A stretch of DNA of 24,740 bases from UBA927 sp964361785 (lineage in GTDB: Bacteria; Patescibacteriota; Microgenomatia; UBA10105; UBA927): the NCBI GenBank assembly GCA_964361785.1, contig CAYIBX010000016.1, positions 1 through 24,740 of the forward strand, written 5' to 3'. A program made the position numbers and the translations under genes. Positions 14,876-22,173 of the stretch are shown piece after piece. Positions within the stretch are counted from its first letter, which is position 1. Each line of letters begins with the position of its first letter. The notes beneath the pieces were generated by a model, which was not told the DNA's origin, ran no database searches, and saw only the letters and a program-made list of their open reading frames with translations.

Positions 14876-15969
14876 AATTGCATTACGGCAAAGGGATTTC
14901 GAAGTATGATCGAAAAACAAACGGGAAATATCCGGTCTACGGAGCAAATGGAGAATTGGGGCGCACGGACAAATATCTTGTTGAGGGAGAAGCCATAATT
15001 GTGGGACGCAAAGGCTCTGCAGGTGAAGTAACGAGAGTATCTGGTAAGCTTTGGCCAGCCGACGTTACATATTACGTTTTTGGGAATAAAATCATTGATA
15101 TTGACTTTCTTTTTTACTTTTTCAAATTATTTGATTTAAGACGGTTTGCGGTTGGTGTAAAACCAGGTATAAATCGTAATAGAGTTTACGAAATAGAAAT
15201 CCCTCTCCCACCATTGGAACTTCAGAAAAAAATTGTCAAAAAGATTGAGGAGCTGTTTGCCAAAATCACCCAAGCAAAATTGATTCGTGATTCTGCTGTA
15301 CGGGATACGAATAGTTTAATTCCGGTTTATCTTCGTCAAGTTTTTGACAGTGCGCAAACTCGAAGTTGGCCAATGACTTTAGTCGGAGATGTTTGTGAAA
15401 TTAAAGGGGGTAAGAGATTGCCGGGGGGTCATAAAATTACTCGAACAAAGACAAAGCACCCATATCTGCGTGTCACAGATTTTATTCCTTATGGTGTTGA
15501 TAAAAGTGATATAAGGTATATTAACGAAAACACGTTTGAACAGATTTCTCGATATACAATCAGCAATTTTGATGTTTTTATCTCTATTGCAGGCACAATT
15601 GGCGTCACGGGCGTAATACCAGAAAGTCTTGACGGTGCGAATCTTACAGAAAACGCCGCAAAACTTACAAGTTTAAAAAATATTAACCAGCTCTATTTGA
15701 TGTACATGTTGACTAGCGAGCAGGTAAAAGATCAAATTCGAGGAGAGGCAATCCAAACAACAATTTCAAAACTTGGCTTATTTAGAATCGCTAGATTAAA
15801 AATTCCTCTTCCTCCAATCGCCGAGCAGAAGAAAATTGTGGAGAGAATGGATGCGTTGACGCAAAAAGTTCGCGAGCTCCAGGCCCTTCAATCCCAAACT
15901 GCTTCTGATCTAATTGCTCTTAAACAATCCATCTTGCACCAAGCGTTTCAAGGAAAAATGGTTAATTGA
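14833..15969 (+). CDS. hsdS: type I specificity subunit S
   Basis: A 378-residue protein with the usual two halves. Target recognition domain 1 covers about residues 4-125 (WPTKKLGEIIELHYGKG at 5-21), followed by the conserved linker PLPPLELQKKIVKKIEEL (124-141). Domain 2 begins at WPMTLVGDVCEIKGG (179-193) and ends in PLPPIAEQKKIVERMDAL (325-342) with a C-terminal coiled coil. The two domains differ, so a bipartite asymmetric target is expected; it cannot be predicted here. ATG 14833 lies one base after the previous stop. Upstream copies of the first 40 bases of this gene precede the two cargo genes. Confidence 0.95.
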   Translation: MKTNWPTKKLGEIIELHYGKGISKYDRKTNGKYPVYGANGELGRTDKYLVEGEAIIVGRKGSAGEVTRVSGKLWPADVTYYVFGNKIIDIDFLFYFFKLFDLRRFAVGVKPGINRNRVYEIEIPLPPLELQKKIVKKIEELFAKITQAKLIRDSAVRDTNSLIPVYLRQVFDSAQTRSWPMTLVGDVCEIKGGKRLPGGHKITRTKTKHPYLRVTDFIPYGVDKSDIRYINENTFEQISRYTISNFDVFISIAGTIGVTGVIPESLDGANLTENAAKLTSLKNINQLYLMYMLTSEQVKDQIRGEAIQTTISKLGLFRIARLKIPLPPIAEQKKIVERMDALTQKVRELQALQSQTASDLIALKQSILHQAFQGKMVN

Positions 15970-15984
15970 AAGAAGGTGATAAAA

Positions 15985-16302
15985 ATGGAAACAAACGAAG
16001 AGTTAGATAATCTAATAAAGGAAAAGGCTGATCAGTTGAACAGAGCTGTGGAAAGTTCTAGAAAGTACTACGGATATGAGGTCGGGTCTGGGCACTATGA
16101 ACCCATGGATCTTTTTGAAACAGTTTTAGCCTTTGATTCAAAATCTTTGCTCGAGACAGAATTCGAGACGTTGCTTGCAAAAAGATTTATGCCGCTGGGA
16201 TGGGAACACGCTCTAATATCTTTCGAGGCTGAAGCGGATAGATTGAGAACAAAGATAGATCATTGGAAGAAAAAAGAACTTCCTCCTTGGAACGGCGCGT
16301 GA
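15985..16302 (+). CDS. hypothetical protein downstream of hsdS, 105 residues
   Basis: An acidic, helical protein (EELDNLIKEKADQLNRAVESS, then SKSLLETEFETLLAKRF and EAEADRLRTKIDHWKKKE). It is the last gene of the restriction operon, 15 bases after hsdS. Unlike most genes here it has a good Shine-Dalgarno sequence (AGAAGGTGAT, 15970-15979), as expected for an internal operon gene. GTG 15976 could extend it by three residues, but it lies within the ribosome binding site, so ATG 15985 is chosen. Family not recognised. Confidence 0.65.
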   Translation: METNEELDNLIKEKADQLNRAVESSRKYYGYEVGSGHYEPMDLFETVLAFDSKSLLETEFETLLAKRFMPLGWEHALISFEAEADRLRTKIDHWKKKELPPWNGA

Positions 16303-16335
16303 ATCGAGGCAAGTACACCTTGAAGAAAAATGTTT

Positions 16336-16367
16336 ATTACACACCCGGTATTACACACCCGGTGTGT
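16336..16367. repeat. 14-bp tandem duplication with small hairpin
   Basis: ATTACACACCCGGT occurs twice in direct succession (16336-16349 and 16350-16363). The second copy forms a hairpin with the following bases (ACACAC at 16353-16358, GTGTGT at 16362-16367, loop of three). It lies 34 bases after the last operon gene. There is no T-run, so an intrinsic terminator is doubtful. Confidence 0.6.
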
Positions 16368-16446
16368 GGGTGAGTCGAGCTAGGGAGATCGATTTCTAAC
16401 CAAATCAATCGGTATGATGCACCCTAGGAAGAAATAACAAAATTTG

Positions 16447-16650
16447 TTATTGAAGTTGGAGAGTAAGTCGATATCCCATGACCGAGGCAATTTTTTCTAA
16501 GAATCCAAGAGATGGATTAACATTTCCTGATTCAAATCTGGCGACTGCTGATTGTTTGGTTCCCAATTTTATCGCAAGATCCTTTTGTGTCAGTCCTTTT
16601 TTGAGTCGTGCAGAAATATTAGAAGTATTTGAGTTGAATAATATTAATGG
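16447..16650 (-). pseudogene. XRE-family HTH regulator remnant (5' end lost)
   Basis: On the minus strand this frame encodes SARLKKGLTQKDLAIKLGT, then KQSAVARFESGNVNPSLGFL and EKIASVMGYRLTLQLQ, a complete XRE helix-turn-helix with the usual C-terminal end of HigA-like antitoxins. The frame is closed on its 5' side by TGA at 16651-16653 and has no ATG or GTG before the HTH, so the N-terminal helices of an antitoxin are missing or out of frame. An unusual start codon cannot be excluded. It faces the operator-like repeat array at 16688-16761. Confidence 0.75.
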
Positions 16651-16687
16651 TCACATAGAATGGGTCAGATAAACACGCTTCGCAAGG

Positions 16688-16761
16688 TTCTTTACATGTC
16701 TTGATAAGATGTAAACAAAGTAGGATAGTTTGTTTACATGTATTGCCAAGATGTAAACAAA
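16688..16761. repeat. array of four alternating inverted half-sites (operator-like)
   Basis: The arm TTTGTTTACAT and its complement ATGTAAACAAA alternate: a partial arm at 16688-16697 (TTCTTTACAT), 16709-16719, 16729-16739 and 16751-16761. Gaps are 11, 9 and 11 bases, giving a period of 41-42 bases, about four helical turns. The last three arms are perfect over 11 bases. The array lies between the XRE remnant and the promoter of the caspase-like operon, a fitting place for a regulator binding site. Confidence 0.7.
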
Positions 16762-16857
16762 CATATGGTATCGAGTTAATTCAAGTATTTGTTGTTACAA
16801 CAATCATTCTGCGTAGTTCTTTTATAAAGTAATTGGTATGATTTTGCAAAAATGTGG

Positions 16858-16863
16858 TATAGT
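16858..16863 (+). promoter_or_regulatory. -10 box of the caspase-like operon
   Basis: TATAGT, 12 bases before ATG 16876. A TTGGTA at 16833-16838 is a possible but widely spaced -35 (19 bases). Confidence 0.45.
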
Positions 16864-16875
16864 AAAGGTACTTCA

Positions 16876-17061
16876 ATGGATAAAAAAACTCAATTTCTTA
16901 GAGTGTATGCGAATTTGCCTTTAGGTGCTAGGGAAGAGATTATGGTGGTTGTTGATGGCGAACCGTTAACGTGGAAAGTTGCGAAATTAGAAATTGAGCA
17001 GGACACCCCGAAAGGAAAAGAGATACTCGAGACATTAACGAGTCTTAAAATATTACCATGA
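16876..17061 (+). CDS. hypothetical protein, first gene of the caspase-like operon
   Basis: A 61-residue protein (KKTQFLRVYANLPLGAREEI, then VVVDGEPLTWKVAKLEIEQD and GKEILETLTSLKIL). Similar small proteins occur, as I recall, in candidate-phylum genomes, with no known function. An in-frame ATG at 16852 lies upstream of the -10 box and is therefore unlikely to be the start. The stop overlaps the next start in ATGA (17058-17061), so the genes are translationally coupled. Confidence 0.7.
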   Translation: MDKKTQFLRVYANLPLGAREEIMVVVDGEPLTWKVAKLEIEQDTPKGKEILETLTSLKILP

Positions 17062-17306
17062 AAAATCAGACAGAAGATCAGTTACATTTGAGCGAAGAGG
17101 AAACAAAAAAGTTGAAAGAAATCGTTTTAGCACGACTCAATGTTATGCCTGAAGATGTTTCTATATCCATAGGTGATAAAAATTTAGGCAAAGAGGAGTT
17201 GGTGGAACATGTCCAGTCAGAAGATGAAATCGGAAAACAAATGATGGAAATGGATTTAGAGTTTTTACAAGATATGGCAAGCGGCGCCATTTACGGACAT
17301 GAATAA
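17058..17306 (+). CDS. hypothetical protein, second gene of the caspase-like operon
   Basis: An 82-residue acidic protein (LHLSEEETKKLKEIVLARL, MPEDVSISIGDKNLGKEEL, EIGKQMMEMDLEFLQDMA). It begins in the ATGA overlap with the previous gene and overlaps the protease gene by 8 bases. No known domain is recognised. Its coupling to the protease suggests that it is a partner, inhibitor or substrate; this is inference only. Confidence 0.7.
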   Translation: MKNQTEDQLHLSEEETKKLKEIVLARLNVMPEDVSISIGDKNLGKEELVEHVQSEDEIGKQMMEMDLEFLQDMASGAIYGHE

Positions 17307-17948
17307 ATCTCTTCTGGTTACTAGGCCCAATCATGACTCCGCGACGAACTATTTATATCATTGGTCTTTGATAGTGATAGGAGAGGCAAAGAGAAAACAG
17401 ATTCCTGTATACGACGTGAAAGGGAACAAAGCGACAAAGACGACATTCATAAGTTATCTCAGATCAAAACGTCCGGGTTTTATTTTTTTGAATGGTCATG
17501 GTGACGCAGTGAGCGTTGCGGGTCAGAATAATGACGTATTGCTTGATGAAACAGTGGATGACGGGTTAGTTTTTGGCAGCATATGTATGCGCGAAGCTGT
17601 GACTCAGCAAGACTGTTAGGTCAAAAATTAGTTCAACGAGGCGTTGCTGCTTTTATTGGGTATGCAAGAAAGTTTCTTGTAGGAACTACTCGATCAAAGA
17701 TAACAAAGCCATTGGAGGATGGGTTGGCCAAATTATTTTTAGAACCATCCAACCTCATCCCAACGACCCTTTTAAAGGGTCATACCGTGGGGGAAGCTCA
17801 CGAGCGAGCAAAACAAGAAATGATAAAAAACTTTCGAAAAATGATCTCAAGTGCTTCTACATTTGAGGAGCGGTACGCTGCGCGATGGTTATGGTCTGAT
17901 ATCCGAAGTCAGGTGATTATTGGTGATCATAATGCATCACTTTATTAA
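17299..17948 (+). pseudogene. caspase-like (CHAT/C14-type) protease, frameshifted
   Basis: Two frames together give one caspase-fold protein of about 216 residues. Frame one (17299-17619) has SLLVTRPNHDSATNYLYHW, a strand FIFLNGHGDA with the catalytic His67 and a DDGLVFGS end. Frame two (from about 17583) continues with MYARSCDSARLLG, whose Cys (codon 17598-17600) is at the position of the catalytic Cys, then AAFIGYARKFLVGTTRS and a helical C-terminus. Going from frame one to two needs a -1 shift in 17566-17586, for example one base missing at TTTTT (17570-17574) or at ATATG. The gene may be broken, or a sequencing indel may hide an intact one. It overlaps hflX, which is convergent, by 4 bases. 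Substrate unknown. Confidence 0.75.
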
Positions 17949-19060
17949 TGAATCATCTTTGGCAGTAATTCTGATGTGAGTGTGTCTATGCCCTTTTTTG
18001 TTTGAGTAGAAATGTAGACGTGTGGCACATCCATAGCAAGGCGGGCGAGTTTTTTGGTATTGGCACTGGTATCCAGATCGGTTTTGTTAAAGACTAAGAC
18101 TTCCTTCTCTTTGGGGATTCCTAATTGCTCGAGTATTTCTTCTACCACTCTCACCTTTTCCATCATGAGTGGATCGGATGCATCGATGACGTGGAGAATG
18201 ATATCTGCATGTACGGATTCCATGAGCGTTGATTTAAAGGCTTCGATAAGTGAAGGTGGCAAGTTGGCTATAAAGCCGATGGTGTCGGAGATCAATACTT
18301 TTTTCTGTAGACTCTGCATATAAATCTCTCCGACGGTGCTATCAAGAGTGGCAAACAATGCATTTTCTACGACGTGCTTTTTATGCGTCAGGATATTAAA
18401 GAGTGACGTCTTCCCAGCATTCGTGTACCCGACGATGGATATAGTCTGGAGTCCTAAATTTTTCCTGTGATCCATCTGTCTCTCCCGTGATGCGACTGTT
18501 TTCTCCAATTGATCGTGCGCGTCCTTGATGGCATGTTTCCAGTGACGTTTCATCAGCTCCGTATTGGTCTCTCCTATGCCTCGTGTCCCTATGCCGCCGC
18601 CTTGACGAGATAAGATCATACCCATGCCGTAGATGCGTGGTCCCATGTTTTGCATTTTCGCGAGATCTATCTGTAACTTGGCTTCTGTGGTTCTCGCGTG
18701 GCGAGAAAATATCGAGAGGATCAGATCTATCCTGTCCCAAATTTGGATATTCGGGCGTATTTCCCAATACATCTGTAGGAGATTAAATTTCTGACTGGGC
18801 TTCAATTGTCCATTGAGGATGATGATGTCTATCTCGTGTTCTTTGAGATACTCGCCGATTTCATCAGCTTTCCCCGGACCTATGTAGGTCGCGCCAAATT
18901 CTTTTCCTTTTTGCTCAATAAGGTCGATGACTTGGGCGTTTCCCAAAGTCTGTACCAGCTGCCAGAGCTCTGTGATGTCATGTTCCATCATCTCGCGATT
19001 TACGCGAGGCAATGACAGATAGACAAAGAGAACATTTAACGGATGGTTTAGATTTTGCAC
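17945..19060 (-). CDS. hflX: GTPase HflX
   Basis: A 371-residue ribosome-associated GTPase that splits stalled ribosomes in related bacteria. The N-terminal HflX domain (ATYIGPGKADEI, then DLAKMQNMGPRIYGMGMILSRQGGGIGTRGIGE) leads through a coiled linker to the G domain: G1 GYTNAGKT (211-218), G3 DTIGF, G4 NKTD. It ends soon after the G domain, as in short HflX forms. An ATG at 19069 would add three residues, but that ATG lies within the TATAAT -10 box (19068-19073). GTG at 19060, 7 bases after the box, fits the leaderless pattern of this genome and is my choice. It is convergent with the protease gene. Confidence 0.93.
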   Translation of the reverse strand: MQNLNHPLNVLFVYLSLPRVNREMMEHDITELWQLVQTLGNAQVIDLIEQKGKEFGATYIGPGKADEIGEYLKEHEIDIIILNGQLKPSQKFNLLQMYWEIRPNIQIWDRIDLILSIFSRHARTTEAKLQIDLAKMQNMGPRIYGMGMILSRQGGGIGTRGIGETNTELMKRHWKHAIKDAHDQLEKTVASRERQMDHRKNLGLQTISIVGYTNAGKTSLFNILTHKKHVVENALFATLDSTVGEIYMQSLQKKVLISDTIGFIANLPPSLIEAFKSTLMESVHADIILHVIDASDPLMMEKVRVVEEILEQLGIPKEKEVLVFNKTDLDTSANTKKLARLAMDVPHVYISTQTKKGIDTLTSELLPKMIH

Positions 19061-19067
19061 TGAAAGC

Positions 19068-19073
19068 ATTATA
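19068..19073 (-). promoter_or_regulatory. hflX: -10 box of hflX
   Basis: TATAAT on the minus strand, overlapping an ATG and followed 7 bases later by the GTG at 19060. Confidence 0.55.
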
Positions 19074-19179
19074 CCAAGATAATCATGGTGTTAGAGATTC
19101 CATACTACATTTGATCTACGGCAATGTGGTGTATTGAGCAAAAACCTTGTTGGAATAGGACAAAGTTGTATAGCTGTAG

Positions 19180-19185
19180 TATAAT
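19180..19185 (+). promoter_or_regulatory. -10 box of the 62-residue gene
   Basis: Perfect TATAAT, 8 bases before ATG 19194. It shares the 134-base gap with the divergent hflX promoter. Confidence 0.5.
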
Positions 19186-19193
19186 ATGGGCAT

Positions 19194-19382
19194 ATGACAA
19201 TAAAAGAAAAAAAAGTTGTCGATGAAAGAGGTACGCAGCCGGGTTTTACATCGATTAATAGAGGAAGAAGTCTTGTTCACTTTATAATTGGTGATCGCCC
19301 GTTAACCTTTCAAGAAGATGTAGACATGACATTTGCTGGTTTAACGCGTGAAGAAGTTGCGCGGATGACGCCAAAAAATTGA
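19194..19382 (+). CDS. hypothetical protein, 62 residues
   Basis: A small protein (TIKEKKVVDERGTQPGFTSI, SLVHFIIGDRPLTFQEDVDM, GLTREEVARMTPKN) that I do not recognise. The TATAAT box placed for a leaderless start supports it as a real gene. No domain, signal or membrane segment. Confidence 0.55.
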   Translation: MTIKEKKVVDERGTQPGFTSINRGRSLVHFIIGDRPLTFQEDVDMTFAGLTREEVARMTPKN

Positions 19383-19509
19383 AAAAGATAGCAAACTCTG
19401 GTGGCATTAGCATGAAATTACATCTTGGTTCTTAGCTTCTGCTTGAGCAGTTCATCGTTATAGTTGTATAAAACTTCAAATAAAGGTATAACCAACGTAC
19501 CGATCTTTT

Positions 19510-20652
19510 ATGTCAGATAATAATACTATCCGTTGTCCGAAGTGCGGCGAGAGCTTTGAGCCAAGCGAAGCATTTCGTCATCAAATGCAGGAGGAGATAG
19601 TCGGGAGAGAAAAAAATAAGCATGAGATCGAATTAAAAATACTGAAGGAAGAGACAGAGAAAAAAATAACGGAAAAAATTCGGCTTGAACAGGAAGAAGC
19701 GACCAAACAATTAAGGCAGGATTCCTTAGAAGAAAAAGAACGAAACAAACGATTATTAAAACAGCTTGAAGAACTCACAGAAGATTTACGAAAGCTGCGG
19801 CGTCGCGATGAAGAGCGAGAGCTGGAGATGAAAAAGAAGATGGCGGATGAAGAAGAAAAAATCAGAGCAGATAGCCGGAAAAAAACTCTTGAAGAGCATG
19901 AGCTGAAAGACAGAGAGAGTGCGAAAAATTTGCAGGACGCGCTAAAGCAAGTCGAAGAGCTCAAGGCGCAGATGCAGAGAGGCTCTCAACAAGCACAAGG
20001 CGAGTCGCTTGAGCTAGAGCTAGAGGAAAGTCTCAAACGCGAGTTCCCAGTTGACGGTATTGAAGAAGTGAAAAAAGGTCAACGGGGCGCTGATATCTTG
20101 CAGTGCGTGGTAGATAAGCGGGGGCACGATTGCGGGACAATACTTTGGGAATCTAAAAATGCGCAATGGAGTAATCTTTGGATAGCAAAATTAAAAGAAG
20201 ATCAACGTCAAGCCAAAGCGCATATTGCAGTCCTTGTGGTGACAGATCCGCCCGACAAACTAACGACCTTTCAGTATGCAGATGGTGTATGGGTGGTCGT
20301 CAGAACTATGGCGATGCCATTGGCGTTGGCACTTCGCTATAATCTCGTGAGTGTGAACTTTGAAAAATTAGCAAACACGGGAAAGAGTGAAAAGATGGAA
20401 GATTTGTATACATATATCACCAGCATTGAGTTTAAGCAAAGAATTGAGGCAATTGGTGAGGCGTTTGGAAGTATGCAGGAAGAAGTGGAGAGAGAGAAGC
20501 GCTGGTTTCAGACCAAGTGGGCGCGGCAAGAGAAGCAATTGCGAAGAGTGATAGACAACACGCATGGCATGTATGGAGATTTGCAAGGAGTGGTGCGATC
20601 GCTGCCAGATTTAAAAATCCTTGAGTTGACAGATGGTAAGATAGAAGAATAG
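19510..20652 (+). CDS. DUF2130 domain protein (PD-(D/E)xK-like), coiled coil
   Basis: A 380-residue protein. Residues 7-25 hold a short zinc-binding motif (RCPKCGESFEPSEAFRHQ), residues 27-160 a long, highly charged coiled coil, and residues 165-380 the DUF2130 domain. That domain contains GADILQCVV (193-201) and ILWESKN (211-217), which fit the Asp and ExK residues of a PD-(D/E)xK nuclease fold, and WIAKLKEDQRQAKA. The biological role of the family is not established. It is followed 6 bases later by a gene with a clear ribosome binding site, so they form an operon. No sharp promoter is seen in 19383-19509. Confidence 0.88.
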   Translation: MSDNNTIRCPKCGESFEPSEAFRHQMQEEIVGREKNKHEIELKILKEETEKKITEKIRLEQEEATKQLRQDSLEEKERNKRLLKQLEELTEDLRKLRRRDEERELEMKKKMADEEEKIRADSRKKTLEEHELKDRESAKNLQDALKQVEELKAQMQRGSQQAQGESLELELEESLKREFPVDGIEEVKKGQRGADILQCVVDKRGHDCGTILWESKNAQWSNLWIAKLKEDQRQAKAHIAVLVVTDPPDKLTTFQYADGVWVVVRTMAMPLALALRYNLVSVNFEKLANTGKSEKMEDLYTYITSIEFKQRIEAIGEAFGSMQEEVEREKRWFQTKWARQEKQLRRVIDNTHGMYGDLQGVVRSLPDLKILELTDGKIEE

Positions 20653-20658
20653 GAGTAT

Positions 20659-21501
20659 ATGAAAATAGATGTAGCCAAAGAGCGGATACTTATTCTCAAA
20701 GATCAAATCACCTTTAAGGACGCAGAGAAAAAAGCGTGGGAGAAAAAGACGAGTGCCTTTGACGCATTTAGTAAAGTCGCAAGCTTTCTCTCTCGCCCGA
20801 AAGATGATGACTTCGAGCTCACGTATTCGGAACATCGGTATCAACCATTTTGGCATGTGATGGCTACCGCGCGGTATGTGTACGATAGGGCTGCGACATA
20901 TCAGGTACGTGTGGGCGGCAAAGAAGTGAGATCAGTCACACTCCTTGAGAATAACTTCGAAGAAACCAATGGTCATATCCACATCCCCGTCATGGAGCAT
21001 TGTGTGCAAGATGAAAAGGACGAAGTATTTGTGGATGGCGTGAGCGGCAAAAATAATTCAGCGCTTTCTGAATATATCAAAAAGTCATGTACGGAAGTTG
21101 CCGGTAAGATAGAGAAAATTATTCCCAAAGATTCTATCCTCGTACCACCAACGACCCGCGTGTCCGCATTGATGCGGGATTCTCTCTCCAAAATGATTAA
21201 GGGCATACAGGCAGACAAGATACTGGAAGAGCACGTCGAAGTATCTGCCATAGAGCTCTACTATCGTCCTGTCTATGCATTTCAATTTGCGTGGAAGTCG
21301 AAGAAAAAAGACGGCATCATAGAGATAGACGCAGTGACAGGTGCTATCACATCAGGTGATCGTATCTTTAGGGAGTATTTGGGGAAAGTACTTGATCAAG
21401 ATTTCTTGTTTGATATCGGTGCAGATGCCGCAGGTATGCTGATCCCCGGAGGAAGTATTGCGGTGAAAGCCGCTCGTAAATACATGGGGAGTAAAAAATA
21501 A
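20659..21501 (+). CDS. hypothetical protein, 280 residues
   Basis: A soluble protein without a recognised family name. Visible parts: KAWEKKTSAFDAFSKVASFL, a strand-rich SEHRYQPFWHVMATARYVYD, VPPTTRVSALMRDSLSKM, an ELYYRPVYAFQFAWKSK strand followed by GIIEIDAVTGAI, which resembles a PepSY-like or propeptide-like strand pair, and a glycine-rich helical tail with IGADAAGMLIPGGSIAV. The start at 20659 has an AGGAG ribosome binding site (20651-20655) six bases from the stop of the DUF2130 gene, so the two are co-translated and may work together. Confidence 0.7.
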   Translation: MKIDVAKERILILKDQITFKDAEKKAWEKKTSAFDAFSKVASFLSRPKDDDFELTYSEHRYQPFWHVMATARYVYDRAATYQVRVGGKEVRSVTLLENNFEETNGHIHIPVMEHCVQDEKDEVFVDGVSGKNNSALSEYIKKSCTEVAGKIEKIIPKDSILVPPTTRVSALMRDSLSKMIKGIQADKILEEHVEVSAIELYYRPVYAFQFAWKSKKKDGIIEIDAVTGAITSGDRIFREYLGKVLDQDFLFDIGADAAGMLIPGGSIAVKAARKYMGSKK

Positions 21502-21511
21502 ATAAGTAGTA

Positions 21512-21517
21512 TATACT
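21512..21517 (+). promoter_or_regulatory. -10 box of the 171-residue membrane protein
   Basis: TATACT, 6 bases before ATG 21524, again implying a leaderless mRNA. Confidence 0.45.
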
Positions 21518-21523
21518 TGATAT

Positions 21524-22039
21524 ATGGACAGAGAAGAGACAAAAAAGGAACGAAGTGAAGAAGAATTGTTGGTGTGGACATCTCCGTCACGACTCTTTAA
21601 GAAACGAGATAAGGAATATTTTACCAATATTGTGGCGATCGTCTTTTTGTTTTGTGTCATCTTTGTATTTGCTCGCGAATTCGCATTGATGGCAGCAGCC
21701 ATATCTATATTATTTCTCGTGTACGTATTAGCCACGGTGCCCCCAGAGGATATAAAGCATAGATTAACGAGTATGGGGATAGAGAGCGCGGGGCATTATA
21801 ATCGTTGGGAAGAGTTTGCGGATTTCTGGTTTGAAGAGCAGTGGGGACAGGTGATGCTCGTGATGCGGCCACTCGCGGGACCACGGATGATTATTCTTTT
21901 GGGAAGTGAGCCGAAGGCGAAGGTGAAAGGAATTGTGGCTGACTATATTCCATATCGTGAGGAGCCGGTGAAATCTTGGGTGGATAATGCAGCCAACTGG
22001 ATTACGGAAAAAATTCCTCTTGAGAAGCCCCAAGCCTAG
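21524..22039 (+). CDS. hypothetical membrane protein, 171 residues
   Basis: A short charged N-terminus (DREETKKERSEEELLVW, then SRLFKKRDKEYF) is followed by two transmembrane helices at about 36-52 and 54-71 (IVAIVFLFCVIFVFA and LMAAAISILFLVYVLAT). The soluble C-terminal part (EFADFWFEEQWGQVMLVMRP, MIILLGSEPKAKVKGI) would lie on the cytoplasmic side. I recall similar proteins in candidate-phylum genomes, without function. It is 22 bases after the previous gene. Confidence 0.7.
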   Translation: MDREETKKERSEEELLVWTSPSRLFKKRDKEYFTNIVAIVFLFCVIFVFAREFALMAAAISILFLVYVLATVPPEDIKHRLTSMGIESAGHYNRWEEFADFWFEEQWGQVMLVMRPLAGPRMIILLGSEPKAKVKGIVADYIPYREEPVKSWVDNAANWITEKIPLEKPQA

Positions 22040-22077
22040 CTTCATGGTGTAATCCGTAGTAAAATAGAGTCCTTGTC

Positions 22078-22147
22078 TCCGTAGTTTCTGGCGGAGCCAG
22101 ATCAGGCTTCGCCTGACAATGGACCCTCCTTCGTTAAAACTACGGAG
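22078..22147. repeat. palindromic repeat element upstream of tRNA-Arg(GCG)
   Basis: An outer inverted repeat, CTCCGTAGTTT (22078-22088) with AAACTACGGAG (22137-22147), encloses a small perfect hairpin (TCAGGC, loop TTC, GCCTGA, at about 22103-22117) and CCCTCC paired with GGAGGG. The right half recurs at 22789-22823. It looks like a REP-type dispersed element that also contributes to the tRNA promoter region. Confidence 0.6.
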
Positions 22148-22160
22148 GGCACAGTAGAAT
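22133..22160 (+). promoter_or_regulatory. promoter of tRNA-Arg(GCG)
   Basis: GTTAAA (22133-22138), 16-base spacer, TAGAAT (22155-22160), 13 bases before the tRNA. The same layout precedes tRNA-Arg(CCG). Confidence 0.5.
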
Positions 22161-22173
22161 GCGGCGACAATTT

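Noticed and set aside
16478..16672. Plus-strand open frame of 64 codons
   Set aside because: The minus strand here clearly encodes an XRE helix-turn-helix; the plus frame is its shadow.
16688..16761. CRISPR array
   Set aside because: The repeats are only about 11 bases, alternate in orientation and have 9-11 base gaps; they are operator-like half-sites.
17569..17583. Programmed -1 frameshift in the protease gene
   Set aside because: No canonical slippery heptamer in the zero frame and no downstream pseudoknot that I can see; a plain indel is simpler.
19581..19964. Serine-rich minus-strand open frame
   Set aside because: It is the antisense of the charged coiled coil of the DUF2130 protein.
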